Made by a program: the position numbers and the translations under genes. A DNA stretch of 36,383 bases, taken from positions 1 to 36,383 of the forward strand of contig JAJEIP010000121.1 of NCBI GenBank assembly GCA_022827885.1, written 5' to 3'. The first letter of the stretch is position 1. Every line of letters begins with the position of its first letter. The notes beneath the pieces were generated by a model. The model searched no databases, was not told where the DNA came from, and saw nothing but the letters and a program-made list of their open reading frames with translations. Source of the stretch: Candidatus Poribacteria bacterium (GTDB taxonomy: Bacteria > Poribacteria > WGA-4E > WGA-3G). This document shows positions 6,748-15,341 of the stretch, one piece after another.

Positions 6748-7404
6748 TTATGTTTGTTGGCTTGGGGCAGATAAGACGCCTCGGGACGCGCCCATTTCTT
6801 GTTCTCGTAGGACAACTCTAACGTTCGGGGCACGGACCAGCAAAAGTCCGACAAGCGCGTCATGGGATTGTCCACAGGCAAAACGGACGGTATCGTTGTT
6901 ATCGGTTGCGCCGCTTTCCATTTCCCCTAATTTCATCAAGCCACCTGCAATCGCTGATATCCGGCGTGTCGCACCTCTGCCTTCGCCGTTTGCGCGCACC
7001 TGATACGTGCCGTTTCCAGTTGCATCGACGGTGATGGTAAGACGGGATTTCCTATCCAGTATGTTCAAAGGACGGGGTTCGGCAGGAGTGTTTGATGCGA
7101 GTTTGCATGCCTCCAAAAAGACGCGACGGCATGCGGCTTCGTGGGGGTGTTTACAAGGGAAATAGAGCAACCCATCGTCGGTTTTTTGCATACCACCGAG
7201 GATTTGCATGGCTTGCACAACTTCCTGAATTCTCCCAGTCGCACCCTTCATTTGGCTATAGGTATGAACAAGAAAGGCGGGGAAACCCGTTCCCGCAGTT
7301 GTATCCGCAACTTGCTGGCAATAGAGTCCAATGGTAATATCGTGAAAGTGTGGATCGATGGGTATGAGTTCAATGCGTCTGCCGATGTCGACAATACGTC
7401 TCAT
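6748..7404 (-). CDS. Conserved unknown protein with two copies of a ~90-residue domain
   Basis: 218 residues, soluble, no signal peptide. I know of no assigned function. The protein is an internal duplication: residues about 23-103 and 121-196 align, with KGATGRI (53-59) matching RGATRRI (143-149) and FPCKHPHEA (82-90) matching FACGQSHDA (175-183). The pattern F-x-C-x-x-x-H-[ED]-A is kept in both halves (C84/H88 and C177/H181), so a metal or thiol role is possible. The C-terminal part VLREQEMGASRGVLSAP looks highly conserved. Start ATG 7404 is chosen (GAGGG eight bases upstream) over GTG 7419. It follows the serine hydrolase gene after 20 bases and is probably in its operon. Confidence 0.7.
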   Translation of the reverse strand: MRRIVDIGRRIELIPIDPHFHDITIGLYCQQVADTTAGTGFPAFLVHTYSQMKGATGRIQEVVQAMQILGGMQKTDDGLLYFPCKHPHEAACRRVFLEACKLASNTPAEPRPLNILDRKSRLTITVDATGNGTYQVRANGEGRGATRRISAIAGGLMKLGEMESGATDNNDTVRFACGQSHDALVGLLLVRAPNVRVVLREQEMGASRGVLSAPSQQT

Positions 7405-7424
7405 TAGGGATGCCCTCACAGCGA

Positions 7425-8360
7425 TTAGCGACGGACGAGTCTACCGCCGTAGTGATTTTCATAGATGTACTTATAGGCACGTTCTGAGAGCCGTCGCAAA
7501 ATAAAGGTGCGCTGATTTCTCCAATTCGCGAAGGACTGCCAGCGGTTTTTGTAGCTTGTTTTGGTTCTGTCCTCCATGAGTCCAACAAAAACATAAGGTC
7601 TCGATTTACCTTGCGGGTCCCGGAGCACTAATATGCCGCCGTCTCCTACCAATCCGTAGACAGTGCCGGTTTTGTTATAAACCGCCACCCATGAGGGGAT
7701 GTAGGTTTGTTTGAAGATATAATCTCCGTTTTTGAGTTTGAAGTACCACTTCATTTTCTCGGAATACGGGAGGCGTCCGTGCCATAACCGCACAAAGAAC
7801 GTGCTGATATCACGAGCGGAGGTCATATTCCTGTAAGTCCGTCCACCGGCGGGTATGTATTCGACAATCCGGGTCTGTTTAAAATACGGATAATTGGTGC
7901 GTAGTATCCGGTCCACGCGTGCGGGTCCGCCAAGCAACCGAATAAAGTAGTTGGTGGATAGGTTTGAGCTCACCTGGATCATTGCTCTCAGGTGTCCCCT
8001 ATTTGTATTCGTGTGTGCTTGGCGTCCGTGTTTTACTTCATGAAAGTAGGCAAGCATGACGAAATTCTTAATCAGGGAGGCTGCCATCATCTGCCGGTCT
8101 TCGTTGATGGACACCAATTTTTTATTTTTTGAGATATCGTAGACGACGAAACTCGTCCGATCGGTTGTTGAAAGGACGCGGCGATTCCGCTTGTTTTTGA
8201 TATAAAGCTCAAAAGTTACCTCCAAAGGCGAATCGATCGTCCCTCGGATTTTACTCGGGACATTCCAATATTTTCCTGCTACCGCGCTCCCTATCGGAAA
8301 GAAGAGCGCAATACTACAACAGATGAGAAGAGGGTATAATGTTCGTATGTATCTCAACAT
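7425..8360 (-). CDS. Secreted serine hydrolase of the class A beta-lactamase / penicillin-binding fold
   Basis: 311 residues from ATG 8360, giving a clean signal peptide (LLICCSIALFFPIGSAVAG, residues 11-29). The three motifs of the serine penicillin-recognising fold are present in order: S95-L-I-K98, S131-S-N133 and K230-T-G232. Family members are beta-lactamases, D,D-peptidases or other periplasmic acyl-serine hydrolases. No omega-loop glutamate motif of true class A enzymes is obvious, so a peptidoglycan-related or unknown substrate is as likely as antibiotic hydrolysis. The C-terminal quarter (KNRWQSFANWRNQRTFILRR) is strongly basic. Upstream ATG 8426 is possible but would bury the signal peptide. 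The duplicated-domain gene follows after 20 bases. Confidence 0.75.
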   Translation of the reverse strand: MLRYIRTLYPLLICCSIALFFPIGSAVAGKYWNVPSKIRGTIDSPLEVTFELYIKNKRNRRVLSTTDRTSFVVYDISKNKKLVSINEDRQMMAASLIKNFVMLAYFHEVKHGRQAHTNTNRGHLRAMIQVSSNLSTNYFIRLLGGPARVDRILRTNYPYFKQTRIVEYIPAGGRTYRNMTSARDISTFFVRLWHGRLPYSEKMKWYFKLKNGDYIFKQTYIPSWVAVYNKTGTVYGLVGDGGILVLRDPQGKSRPYVFVGLMEDRTKTSYKNRWQSFANWRNQRTFILRRLSERAYKYIYENHYGGRLVRR

Positions 8361-8438
8361 TCTATCGCCTATTTCCTTTTTTCCCAACAGGTGGAAGGTA
8401 TTATATCTATGCGTGCAAGAGGACATCTGAGTTGTGAA

Positions 8439-9980
8439 TTACTCAGTGCTGGAATTAATATCCGTCTTAAGAGTCGGTAGCTGATAGCACGCCGCCTCAC
8501 GATCGTTTCGGACGAGGAGGTAATCCCCCGCGAGGGCGGGTGTGTTCCAAGTTCTACCCTTGAGGGGCGCGAAACGTGCGTATTCTATATGTTCGTTGGG
8601 ATTTGTGTCTACCAGTACAACTTCGCCAGATTCGGTCAAAACGAGAAGGACGTCGGAGATCAAAAGCGTCTGTCCGTGTCCATACCGACCTCGTTTCCAT
8701 TGACGTGTGCCATCGGCTGGGTTTATACAGGCAAAAATCCCATCGTCTAATCCATACAGGTAGCCTTCGTGATAAACTATGTTGGTGAATTTGGCTTTTA
8801 AATATATGGTTTCCCATATAGTAGAGACGTTGAATTCGCGGGTTGGGTTACGAGAAATTTGGAATAGTTTTGCACCGACCCCGTAACCGCTTGAGACGAG
8901 GAGTTTATCGTCAGGGAGCGGAACTGGCTGCGAGACACATTCGACAGCGGTCGGCCACGGTTGCTGCCATAAGAGTTCGCCGCTCAACGGTTCATGCGCC
9001 GTGACGAGTCCTTGATTAAAAAGCACGATCTGCTCGACCCCGGCTAACGTGGTAAGGAAGGGGGAGCTGTACCCGCTCTGGGTTCTGTAGCCTATCCAAA
9101 CGACTTCGCCAGTCTCTCTGTGATAGGCAACCGCACCGCCAGCACTGACGACAACGAGTTCTCCGAAAACGAGCGGCGAAATACTTACACCCCAAGGGGG
9201 CGCCTCTGTATCGTGTTCTTCAAAGATGTTCGTTGTCCAGAGTTGCTCTCCCGTCTCAAGGTCGAGGCAGTTGAGGATCCCTGTTGAACCGACGGTGTAA
9301 ACCCTGTTCCCTGAAATCGTGGGGGTTGCTCGCGGTCCGAGTCCAGCCGGGGGTGTATCGTATCTGGCGTAATCTTGATGACTCCACTTTACGTCGCCCG
9401 TGTATAGTTCATAGGAGACCACTTTTTCCCTGTCGTCTTCCTGTTCTTGCGTGATGGCGGAATTACCGACGATTGCGAAACCTGACCAACCCGCGCCGAC
9501 AGGTCGCCGCCATACCAGCTGCGGTGGAGAGTTTTCCCAATCAAGGTTTAACTGCGTCGTAGATATGACACCGTTTCGGTTCTGTCCGAGGAATTGTGGA
9601 TAGTCGGTTGCGGATATTTGCGGATTCGACGCGATGTCAGAACGCGATAGGAAAGTCGTTCGCTGCTCTTGCCAACGCCATTCAAATATCGGGACAAGAT
9701 CGCCGCTGAATCCTTTGAACTCCAATAGATTCGTTCCGAGGAAACCAACCAAAACGAGTACCGCAAGCACAACGGATTTCAGACGCCATCTCATTTCAGA
9801 GAGAAATAACAACCATAATATGACCAAGATGACTGTGCAGATGACAATCGCGGTGGTTAAGAGAATCCTATCTTGGCGATGGCCCGCGTCAAAAATCCAT
9901 GTCGCCAGCGTGCCTAAAATGGCTAAACCAAGGACAACCCAGAGAGGCCACCAGCGGATCGATTTTGGAGTATTTTCCAC
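8439..9980 (-). CDS. Membrane-anchored PQQ-like beta-propeller protein (BamB-type repeats)
   Basis: 513 residues. Residues about 1-100 hold three hydrophobic spans (WWPLWVVLGLAILGTLATWI, LLTTAIVICTVILVILWLLF, VVLAVLVLVGFLGTNLLEF). From about residue 130 the protein is a propeller with PQQ-type blades, seen as YPQFLGQNRNG, YELYTGDVKWSHQ, CLDLETGEQLWTT, YHRETGEVVWIG, HEPLSGELLWQQ and INPADGTRQWKRG. No quinone-dehydrogenase active-site set is evident, so a structural or scaffold role facing the periplasm is more likely than dehydrogenase activity. Start GTG 9980 has AAAGGA nine bases upstream; the open frame reaches back to a TTG at 10031 that lacks a binding site. Its 3' end is 78 bases from the serine hydrolase start, and it may head that operon. 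Confidence 0.75.
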   Translation of the reverse strand: MENTPKSIRWWPLWVVLGLAILGTLATWIFDAGHRQDRILLTTAIVICTVILVILWLLFLSEMRWRLKSVVLAVLVLVGFLGTNLLEFKGFSGDLVPIFEWRWQEQRTTFLSRSDIASNPQISATDYPQFLGQNRNGVISTTQLNLDWENSPPQLVWRRPVGAGWSGFAIVGNSAITQEQEDDREKVVSYELYTGDVKWSHQDYARYDTPPAGLGPRATPTISGNRVYTVGSTGILNCLDLETGEQLWTTNIFEEHDTEAPPWGVSISPLVFGELVVVSAGGAVAYHRETGEVVWIGYRTQSGYSSPFLTTLAGVEQIVLFNQGLVTAHEPLSGELLWQQPWPTAVECVSQPVPLPDDKLLVSSGYGVGAKLFQISRNPTREFNVSTIWETIYLKAKFTNIVYHEGYLYGLDDGIFACINPADGTRQWKRGRYGHGQTLLISDVLLVLTESGEVVLVDTNPNEHIEYARFAPLKGRTWNTPALAGDYLLVRNDREAACYQLPTLKTDINSSTE

Positions 9981-10225
9981 TGTGAGAGTTCCTTTTCCTT
10001 CATGAAACGTGAGATTACGCCTAAATTTCAAGGTTTTACACGACGCTGCTAACTATAATAGTGTCTTTCATTAAGGTTTGTCAAGAAAATTCGTAGCGGA
10101 CTGGGATGCGAGCGTTTTTCGCGCTGTAAATCGCGTGAAACTTTGCATAAGGAAAGGACGTTATGATAGAATATTAAAGGGTGTGTTTTAGGATGACTTA
10201 TACACGCTGCATCGGCGCGGTTGAG

Positions 10226-10253
10226 GGATTTAGTCTGGGAATAGACTAAATCC
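10226..10253. other. Perfect 11-bp inverted repeat
   Basis: GGATTTAGTCT and AGACTAAATCC pair perfectly around the loop GGGAAT. The last three bases are also the first bases of the 47-base tandem repeat. Confidence 0.8.
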
Positions 10254-10344
10254 GTAGCGCAAGTCGCGTGTGGACTTACGGGACAATGTATTACATTTCC
10301 GTAGCACAAGTCGCGTGTGGACTTGCGGGACAATGTATTACATT
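10251..10344. repeat. 47-bp tandem duplication
   Basis: Units 10251-10297 and 10298-10344 match at 45 of 47 positions. Each contains an AAGTC...GACTT stem with a seven-base loop; in the second unit the pairing extends to CAAGTC/GACTTG. The second unit ends 29 bases before the SDR start. Confidence 0.9.
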
Positions 10345-10372
10345 CCTCGCCGAGTGTGGAAGGGAGAACAGG

Positions 10373-11146
10373 ATGCGTTTTGAGAACAAAGTTGCATTCG
10401 TAACAGGGGGCGGTGGACCGTTAGGTATTGGGAGAGCGGCGTGTTTGGCGTTCGCCCGTGAAGGGGCATCTGTCGTTGTCGCCGGGGGTAGAAGCGCAGC
10501 GGCTGTAGCCGCCGAGGTCCGCGCCGAGGGTGGAAAGGCTATTGCCGTTCCGTTAGATGTCACCGTACCGGAGGAGGTTCAGGAAGCCGTAGAGAGCACC
10601 GTGAGGACATTTAAACGGATTGATATTCTCTTCAATAACGCCGGGATTCTCGGTAGGCAGCCGTTGTTTGAAGTGACACCAGAGCAGTTTGACAGGGTAA
10701 TGGCGGTCAACGTGAAGGGGTGCCTTCTCTGTGCACAGGCGGTCGCTGAGGTAATGATTGCGCAAGGTATCCAAGGGCGCATTATTAACAACTCCTCTAT
10801 TTTTGCCGAGGAATCTCACGTGGGGGTTTTGAGTTATTGTGTGAGTAAAGCGGCACTGAATCGGCTCACACGGAGCCTCGCGCTCGAACTCCGTCCACAC
10901 GGGATCACCGTAAATGCTGTCGCACCGGGAGGCGGCGCACCCACCGGTATGAACGCTTCACGGAATCTTCCTGAAGATGACACGCTCCCGGATTTACCAC
11001 CTGCTTCACCGGACGTGCCGCCGCTTGAACGCGGGGCAACCGTCTGGGACTATATCGGGGCAGTGTTGTTTCTTGCCTCTGATGAAGCCGCCTATATCAG
11101 TGGCGATATTATGACCGTTGACGGGGGCGCTGTTTCGCGTCGATGA
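10373..11146 (+). CDS. Short-chain dehydrogenase/reductase (SDR)
   Basis: 257 residues, a normal classical SDR. It shows a nucleotide-binding TGGGGPLGIG (11-20, with extra residues in the glycine loop), LDVT at 61-64, NNAG at 88-91, the catalytic serine in NNSSIF (141-142), Y155-C-V-S-K159, and a C-terminal YISGDIMTVDGG. It oxidises or reduces an alcohol or carbonyl with NAD(P); the substrate cannot be read from sequence. Start ATG 10373 has GGAAGGGAG upstream. The frame is open back to 10268, but that part is made only of the 47-base repeat. The PGPGW gene follows after 22 bases. Confidence 0.9.
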   Translation: MRFENKVAFVTGGGGPLGIGRAACLAFAREGASVVVAGGRSAAAVAAEVRAEGGKAIAVPLDVTVPEEVQEAVESTVRTFKRIDILFNNAGILGRQPLFEVTPEQFDRVMAVNVKGCLLCAQAVAEVMIAQGIQGRIINNSSIFAEESHVGVLSYCVSKAALNRLTRSLALELRPHGITVNAVAPGGGAPTGMNASRNLPEDDTLPDLPPASPDVPPLERGATVWDYIGAVLFLASDEAAYISGDIMTVDGGAVSRR

Positions 11147-11168
11147 ATTGTAAGGAGGAGAAGACTTT

Positions 11169-11645
11169 TTGGGGTTTATTGAACCGTTAAAAACTTTCGG
11201 TGCCGTTCTCTTTGAATGGCTAAAAGGGCATGGAGTGATGTTAATCTCCGTCTCTGTTATGAGTTTTGTCGTGAGCATCCTCTTTTGCACGTTGGTGATT
11301 GCTTACTTACCGTCTGACTATTTCTTGCCTACTGGCGGGGCCAGCCGCATCAAACACCCCGTTTTGCGGATAGGTCTCAAGTTTTTAAAAAATCTATTCG
11401 CAATAGTCCTTGTTGTGGTGGGGATTATTCAGTTACTCTTACCCGGACAAGGTGTTTTGACGATGCTGATCGGGATTATCATCAGCGATCTGCCCGGAAA
11501 GCGGCGGGTGGAACGGCGGATTATACAGTTGCCAGCCATCTTAGCGACCGCAAACGGCATCCGTTCACGCTTTAAGCGTCCGTTGTTTGTATTGGATGAA
11601 TCGATGGAAGTCTCTGGTTCAGAGTCCTCCTCACGGCGTAGATGA
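11169..11645 (+). CDS. PGPGW-family small membrane protein
   Basis: 158 residues with two hydrophobic segments (about 23-46 and 78-105). The second contains LLLPGQGVLTMLIGI, the conserved core of the PGPGW family of putative transmembrane proteins. The C-terminus is basic and probably cytoplasmic (GKRRVERRI, SSSRRR). Function is unknown. The start is TTG 11169 with AAGGAGG ten bases upstream. It follows the SDR gene closely and is probably co-transcribed. It converges with the DUF1028 gene, leaving only 11 bases between stops. Confidence 0.75.
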   Translation: MGFIEPLKTFGAVLFEWLKGHGVMLISVSVMSFVVSILFCTLVIAYLPSDYFLPTGGASRIKHPVLRIGLKFLKNLFAIVLVVVGIIQLLLPGQGVLTMLIGIIISDLPGKRRVERRIIQLPAILATANGIRSRFKRPLFVLDESMEVSGSESSSRRR

Positions 11646-11656
11646 AGACGCTCGGA

Positions 11657-12367
11657 CTACCGGGGGACCAATTGCTTGTGAATCTCCAATAACCGTTGGA
11701 GTTCTTCGATCGGCTTCTCGGCATCGTCCACCCGCAAATCGATGTATCGGTCGTTGAATCCGCCGTAACCGCTGCCCTCCTGAACGACGAGCAGGGCGGC
11801 GGATTGTTGTCCGCGCGTGTCCCCACCTGCCTCTTGCCCCGCGAAAAGTGCCGCCATTAATCTGTCCGCCAGTTCACCCTCTGTTTCCTCGAACGCTGTG
11901 CCCATCGCTTTGACGACTTCTTCACCCGCGAGGATGTTGCCTTGTGCTGTGTAATGTTTCCCTGAGACGGCACCTGCCCACGCGTTGCATTCGCCGCCTG
12001 TATAGTTAGCCACGTTGCCTTTCGCATTCACGATGCCTACCTGCCGGGTTGCACGTCCCGGATCCGCTGCGATGAGACGTTCCAACGTCTGTTCAGCGGA
12101 GAGCCCGCTTTTGAGAAGTTTTAAACCGTTCGGACCGAAGGTCGTGTTTGCCCAGGATTGGGTTGCAATCGCGCCAACCCCTGCCGCTGCCCACGGGACA
12201 ACCGAGCCAACGGCGAAAAATTTGGATTGCACAGCGATCCCCAGGGCACCGGTTTCTGCGTCATATCCGACAATTGAGAACGTCGCGACAGGCGGTAGAA
12301 CAGATTTTTCATGGGATATGTCGGGTTCGGAAAGGTGGAAGAGTAGACTCAGCGGAATGAGCAGCAT
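11657..12367 (-). CDS. DUF1028 family protein (Ntn-hydrolase-like fold)
   Basis: 236 residues. After a short hydrophobic N-terminus (MLLIPLSLLFHL, perhaps an export signal) comes the typical DUF1028 opening ATFSIVGYDAETGALGIAVQ, then SVVPWAAAGVGAIATQ, TFGPNGLKLLKSGLSAEQ and GNILAGEEVVKAM. The family adopts an Ntn-hydrolase-like fold, but its activity is not established. Start ATG 12367 has AGGAG upstream. It lies 31 bases after the hisD stop and is probably the last gene of a murA-hisD-DUF1028 unit. Confidence 0.85.
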   Translation of the reverse strand: MLLIPLSLLFHLSEPDISHEKSVLPPVATFSIVGYDAETGALGIAVQSKFFAVGSVVPWAAAGVGAIATQSWANTTFGPNGLKLLKSGLSAEQTLERLIAADPGRATRQVGIVNAKGNVANYTGGECNAWAGAVSGKHYTAQGNILAGEEVVKAMGTAFEETEGELADRLMAALFAGQEAGGDTRGQQSAALLVVQEGSGYGGFNDRYIDLRVDDAEKPIEELQRLLEIHKQLVPR

Positions 12368-12398
12368 TTGATGGATCTCCTATTGGAACAGAGCGGGC

Positions 12399-13697
12399 TT
12401 AGTCGTCTTCAAATCGGATCTTCATAGCCGCGGCGTGACCTTCGAGGCCTTCAACCTCAGCCAGTCTAACGACTGCGGGTGTGACTTCCGCTAAAGCCGC
12501 TTTGGTGTATGAGATGAGACTTGACTTCTTGAGGAAATCGTCAACGCTGAGGGGCGAGGCGTAACGGGCGGCTGTGCCTGTGGGCAAGACATGGTTCGGT
12601 CCTGCGATGTAATCCCCAACGGCTTCTGGTGAATACGGACCGATGAGGATGGCACCAGCGTTATGCACGTCCCCGAGCCGATCCAATGGGTTTTCAATGT
12701 GAAGTTCAAGGTGTTCGGGGGCGATTTCGTTGGCGAGGCTGAACGCCTCGGATAGATTGGCGGTGATAAGGGCGGCACCGAAGTTCGCAAACGCCGCTGT
12801 AAGTTCGTCGCGGCGCGGTAAAGACTCCCCCTGAACCTCTATAGCGGATTTGACCTGTTCTGCGAACCCGAGTGAAGGGGTGATGAGGATTGCAGCGGAA
12901 TCAGCCTTGTGCTCCGCTTGTGAGATGAGATCCGCAGCGACGTAATCCGGGTCAGCCGTGCTGTCGGCGATCACAAGGATTTCGCTGGGACCCGCTAATT
13001 TGTCTATATCGACATGCCCGTAAACCTCTTTCTTGGCAAATTGGACATAGAGGTTCCCGGGTCCGACAATTTTATCGACGGGTGGGATGGTCTTGGTGCC
13101 ATACGCCATCGCGGCAACGGCTTGCGCACCGCCGCATTTGTAGATTTCTTGGATACCGCATTCTGCGGCGGCAACCAGCATATACGGGTTTATCTCCCGA
13201 TTTCGCATTGGCGGGATACAGACGGCGATCTCTTCAACACCCGCAACGGTGGCGGGGATGACGCTCATCAGCAGTGAAGAGACGAGGAGTTGACTGACGG
13301 CTGGAATGTGAACACCGACGCGCCTTAACGGACGGATCAGATGACCGAGCAGGACACCGTTGGGTTCTGTTGACAGCCATGAAGTCCGCAACTGTTTCTC
13401 GTGGAATTTTTCGATGTTTGTTCTGGCGTGTGTGATTGCGTCTATAAATTCAGAGGGGACCTCTAAATAGGCTTCTCCAAATTCTTCGCGGGTTACTTTC
13501 AGCTCCTTTGCTGAGATACGGGGTGCGTCGAGTTTGCGTGTATATCGGATAACTGCTTTATCGCCTTCCGCTTGCACATCACTCAAAGTCCGCCGGACTG
13601 TCTTTAAGATGCTTTCATCCGTGAGTTTACCGCGCCCTTTCAACTTTGAGAGAAAATCTTCGGCTTCTTGGGTCCCTGTCTCGACGATTTGTAACAT
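12399..13697 (-). CDS. hisD: Histidinol dehydrogenase family protein
   Basis: 432 residues, full length for HisD, which oxidises histidinol to histidine in two NAD steps. Zinc-ligand and catalytic positions are all present at the expected spacing: Q260 and H263 (ISQAEHKAD), E328-H329 (APEHLELH), D362 (GDYIAGPNHVLPT) and H421 near the end. One feature is odd. The usual YVPGG...YPSSVLM segment reads HIPAVSQLLVSSLLM (130-144), so the PGG is lost and the neighbouring prolines differ. No other his gene is near. It could be a divergent HisD or a HisD-like dehydrogenase acting on another amino alcohol. Start ATG 13697 has AGGAAGG upstream. It follows murA after 54 bases. Confidence 0.85.
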   Translation of the reverse strand: MLQIVETGTQEAEDFLSKLKGRGKLTDESILKTVRRTLSDVQAEGDKAVIRYTRKLDAPRISAKELKVTREEFGEAYLEVPSEFIDAITHARTNIEKFHEKQLRTSWLSTEPNGVLLGHLIRPLRRVGVHIPAVSQLLVSSLLMSVIPATVAGVEEIAVCIPPMRNREINPYMLVAAAECGIQEIYKCGGAQAVAAMAYGTKTIPPVDKIVGPGNLYVQFAKKEVYGHVDIDKLAGPSEILVIADSTADPDYVAADLISQAEHKADSAAILITPSLGFAEQVKSAIEVQGESLPRRDELTAAFANFGAALITANLSEAFSLANEIAPEHLELHIENPLDRLGDVHNAGAILIGPYSPEAVGDYIAGPNHVLPTGTAARYASPLSVDDFLKKSSLISYTKAALAEVTPAVVRLAEVEGLEGHAAAMKIRFEDD

Positions 13698-13751
13698 TCT
13701 ACGATAATCCTTCCTCTGCTTTTGGAAACCCGCGAGCGGTACCCAAAAGGG

Positions 13752-15032
13752 TTAAACTTCTTCGGTGTTGTCGTTGACTCTTCTAATGTTTGCCCCGATG
13801 TTGTTGAGTTTTTCTTCGATGGATTCGTACCCACGATCAATGTGATAGACCCGTGAGACGATGGTTTCTCCGATTGCTGCCATTCCAACTGCTACAAGCA
13901 CGGCACCCGCGCGCAGATCAGACGCCATCACCGGGGCACCGCTGAGTCTCTTGACCCCGTTAATCACTGCCTTGCCACCATCGAGCATGATGTCGGCTCC
14001 CATCCGATTGAGTTCCGCAGCATGAATGTAGCGGTCTGTATGGACGTTTTCCGTGATAATGCTGGTCCCGGATGCGAGGCAGAGCAGCCCCATAATTTGT
14101 GCTTGCATGTCTGTCGGGAAACCGGGGAAGGGTTCTGTTGTGACATCAATGCCTCTAATTTCACGGGGTGTTGTAACGCGGACCCCGGTGTCATCCCAAT
14201 CCAATTCGACCCCTGCTTCAGTGAGTTTTTCTGAGATGGCGGGAATTTGTTGAGGGGTGATGCCTTCGACGTAAACATCGCCTCTGGTGATAGCGCCTGC
14301 GACCATGAAGGTGCCAGCCTCAATATCGTCGGAGATGACGGTGTGTTCAGTGCCACGCAGCTGTTTGACACCGTGAATCGTCAGCACAGAGGTTCCAATG
14401 CCTTCTATAGTTGCGCCCATTGCCTTGAGAAAATGGGCGAGATCAGAGATGTGGGGCTCACACGCTGCGCCTCGGATCACCGTGGTGCCTTCAGCCAAGG
14501 TGGCAGCCATCATAATATTCGCAGTTGCCCCAACGCTGGGACCGTGCTGTCCCATGAGATACATCTCTGTACCAACGAGCCGTTCCGCTTGTGCATAGAT
14601 GTAGCCGCGTTCCACTGTGACGTCTGCACCCAGATGCTCCAAACCTCGGATATGCAAGTCGATCGGGCGCGGTCCAATGGCGCATCCGCCGGGGAATGAG
14701 ACTTTTGCCTTCCCTAATTTCGCCACGAGCGGGCCGAGGACATAGATAGAGGCTCGCATTTTTCGCACGAGTTCGTAAGGGGCTTCGTATTCTAAGTGGT
14801 TTATTGGCTCAATATAGAGGGAGTCGTTTTTTATTTTTGTTGTTGCACCGAGTCCTTCCAACACGGCACTCAGGGTCTTTACGTCTGTTAGATTTGGTAC
14901 GTTGTGAAGGACGCTGGCACCATCGCCGAGGATCGCAGCGGCAACAGCGATCGGCAGAACTGCATTTTTGCTGCCGCTAACGGGGATCCTTCCTTGAAGT
15001 CGGGTACCACCTTTAATGATTAATTTTTCCAT
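13752..15032 (-). CDS. murA: UDP-N-acetylglucosamine 1-carboxyvinyltransferase
   Basis: 426 residues, normal length. It transfers enolpyruvate from PEP to UDP-GlcNAc, the first committed step of peptidoglycan synthesis, in the cytoplasm. Seen directly: SGSKNA at 20-24 (substrate lysine K22), the catalytic loop PGGCAIGPRPIDLHI with C117 in place (the fosfomycin-sensitive form), and FPTDMQAQIMG and DLRAGAVLV near the C-terminus. Start ATG 15032 has AAGGAG six bases upstream; the open frame reaches 15059. It is the first gene of the unit with hisD and DUF1028, and is divergent from the Gfo/Idh/MocA gene across a 300-base region with a TGTGTC palindrome. Confidence 0.95.
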   Translation of the reverse strand: MEKLIIKGGTRLQGRIPVSGSKNAVLPIAVAAAILGDGASVLHNVPNLTDVKTLSAVLEGLGATTKIKNDSLYIEPINHLEYEAPYELVRKMRASIYVLGPLVAKLGKAKVSFPGGCAIGPRPIDLHIRGLEHLGADVTVERGYIYAQAERLVGTEMYLMGQHGPSVGATANIMMAATLAEGTTVIRGAACEPHISDLAHFLKAMGATIEGIGTSVLTIHGVKQLRGTEHTVISDDIEAGTFMVAGAITRGDVYVEGITPQQIPAISEKLTEAGVELDWDDTGVRVTTPREIRGIDVTTEPFPGFPTDMQAQIMGLLCLASGTSIITENVHTDRYIHAAELNRMGADIMLDGGKAVINGVKRLSGAPVMASDLRAGAVLVAVGMAAIGETIVSRVYHIDRGYESIEEKLNNIGANIRRVNDNTEEV

Positions 15033-15157
15033 TTCCGTCTCCTTACAAATTTTCGTCACCGAGTATAGTGGGTTGTGCTACCCTACCCTGCATAAACGAT
15101 GCCAATCGGTTACTTGTTACAAACTCTGATAATATAAGACTTTTTGGTTTTAAGGAT

Positions 15158-15175
15158 TGTGTCAAAAAAGACACA
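15158..15175. promoter_or_regulatory. Inverted repeat between divergent genes (operator candidate)
   Basis: TGTGTC and GACACA pair perfectly around six adenines. It lies between murA and the oxidoreductase gene, 27 bases upstream of the predicted plus-strand promoter. It may be an operator or a hairpin; the role is inferred. Confidence 0.4.
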
Positions 15176-15201
15176 TGTTAGTCAGTTATGACGAAATTCA
15201 C

Positions 15202-15230
15202 TTGCCTTGATGGTGAACTTTTGCTAAAAT
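15202..15230 (+). promoter_or_regulatory. Promoter of the Gfo/Idh/MocA gene
   Basis: TTGCCT, 17 bases, TAAAAT. This sigma70-like layout lies about 110 bases upstream of the start codon. Confidence 0.5.
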
Positions 15231-15341
15231 GTGTTTCTACACCGATCGCCTTTGCTGGGTGGGTTTCTAATCCTGCCTATTGCTGGCGGGGAAGTCATTT
15301 AAATTTTTTTACTGTTAAACACTAAGGACAAGGTGAGACAG

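Larger units (their letters stand above)
9981..10372. other. Intergenic region between divergent genes, repeat-rich
   Basis: No gene is visible. It holds a perfect 11-base-stem hairpin (10226-10253) that merges into two tandem 47-base repeats (10251-10344). Upstream control elements for the propeller gene and the SDR gene must lie here, but no clear promoter was found. Confidence 0.5.

Noticed and set aside
7425-8360. Antibiotic-resistance beta-lactamase
   Set aside because: The three fold motifs are present, but the typical class A omega-loop motif is not, so a resistance role is not supported.
6424-10344. CRISPR array
   Set aside because: The repeats are adjacent or paired hairpins without unique spacers, and no cas gene is present.
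10268-10372. N-terminal extension of the SDR
   Set aside because: The extra codons are just the translated 47-base repeat; a good binding site precedes ATG 10373.
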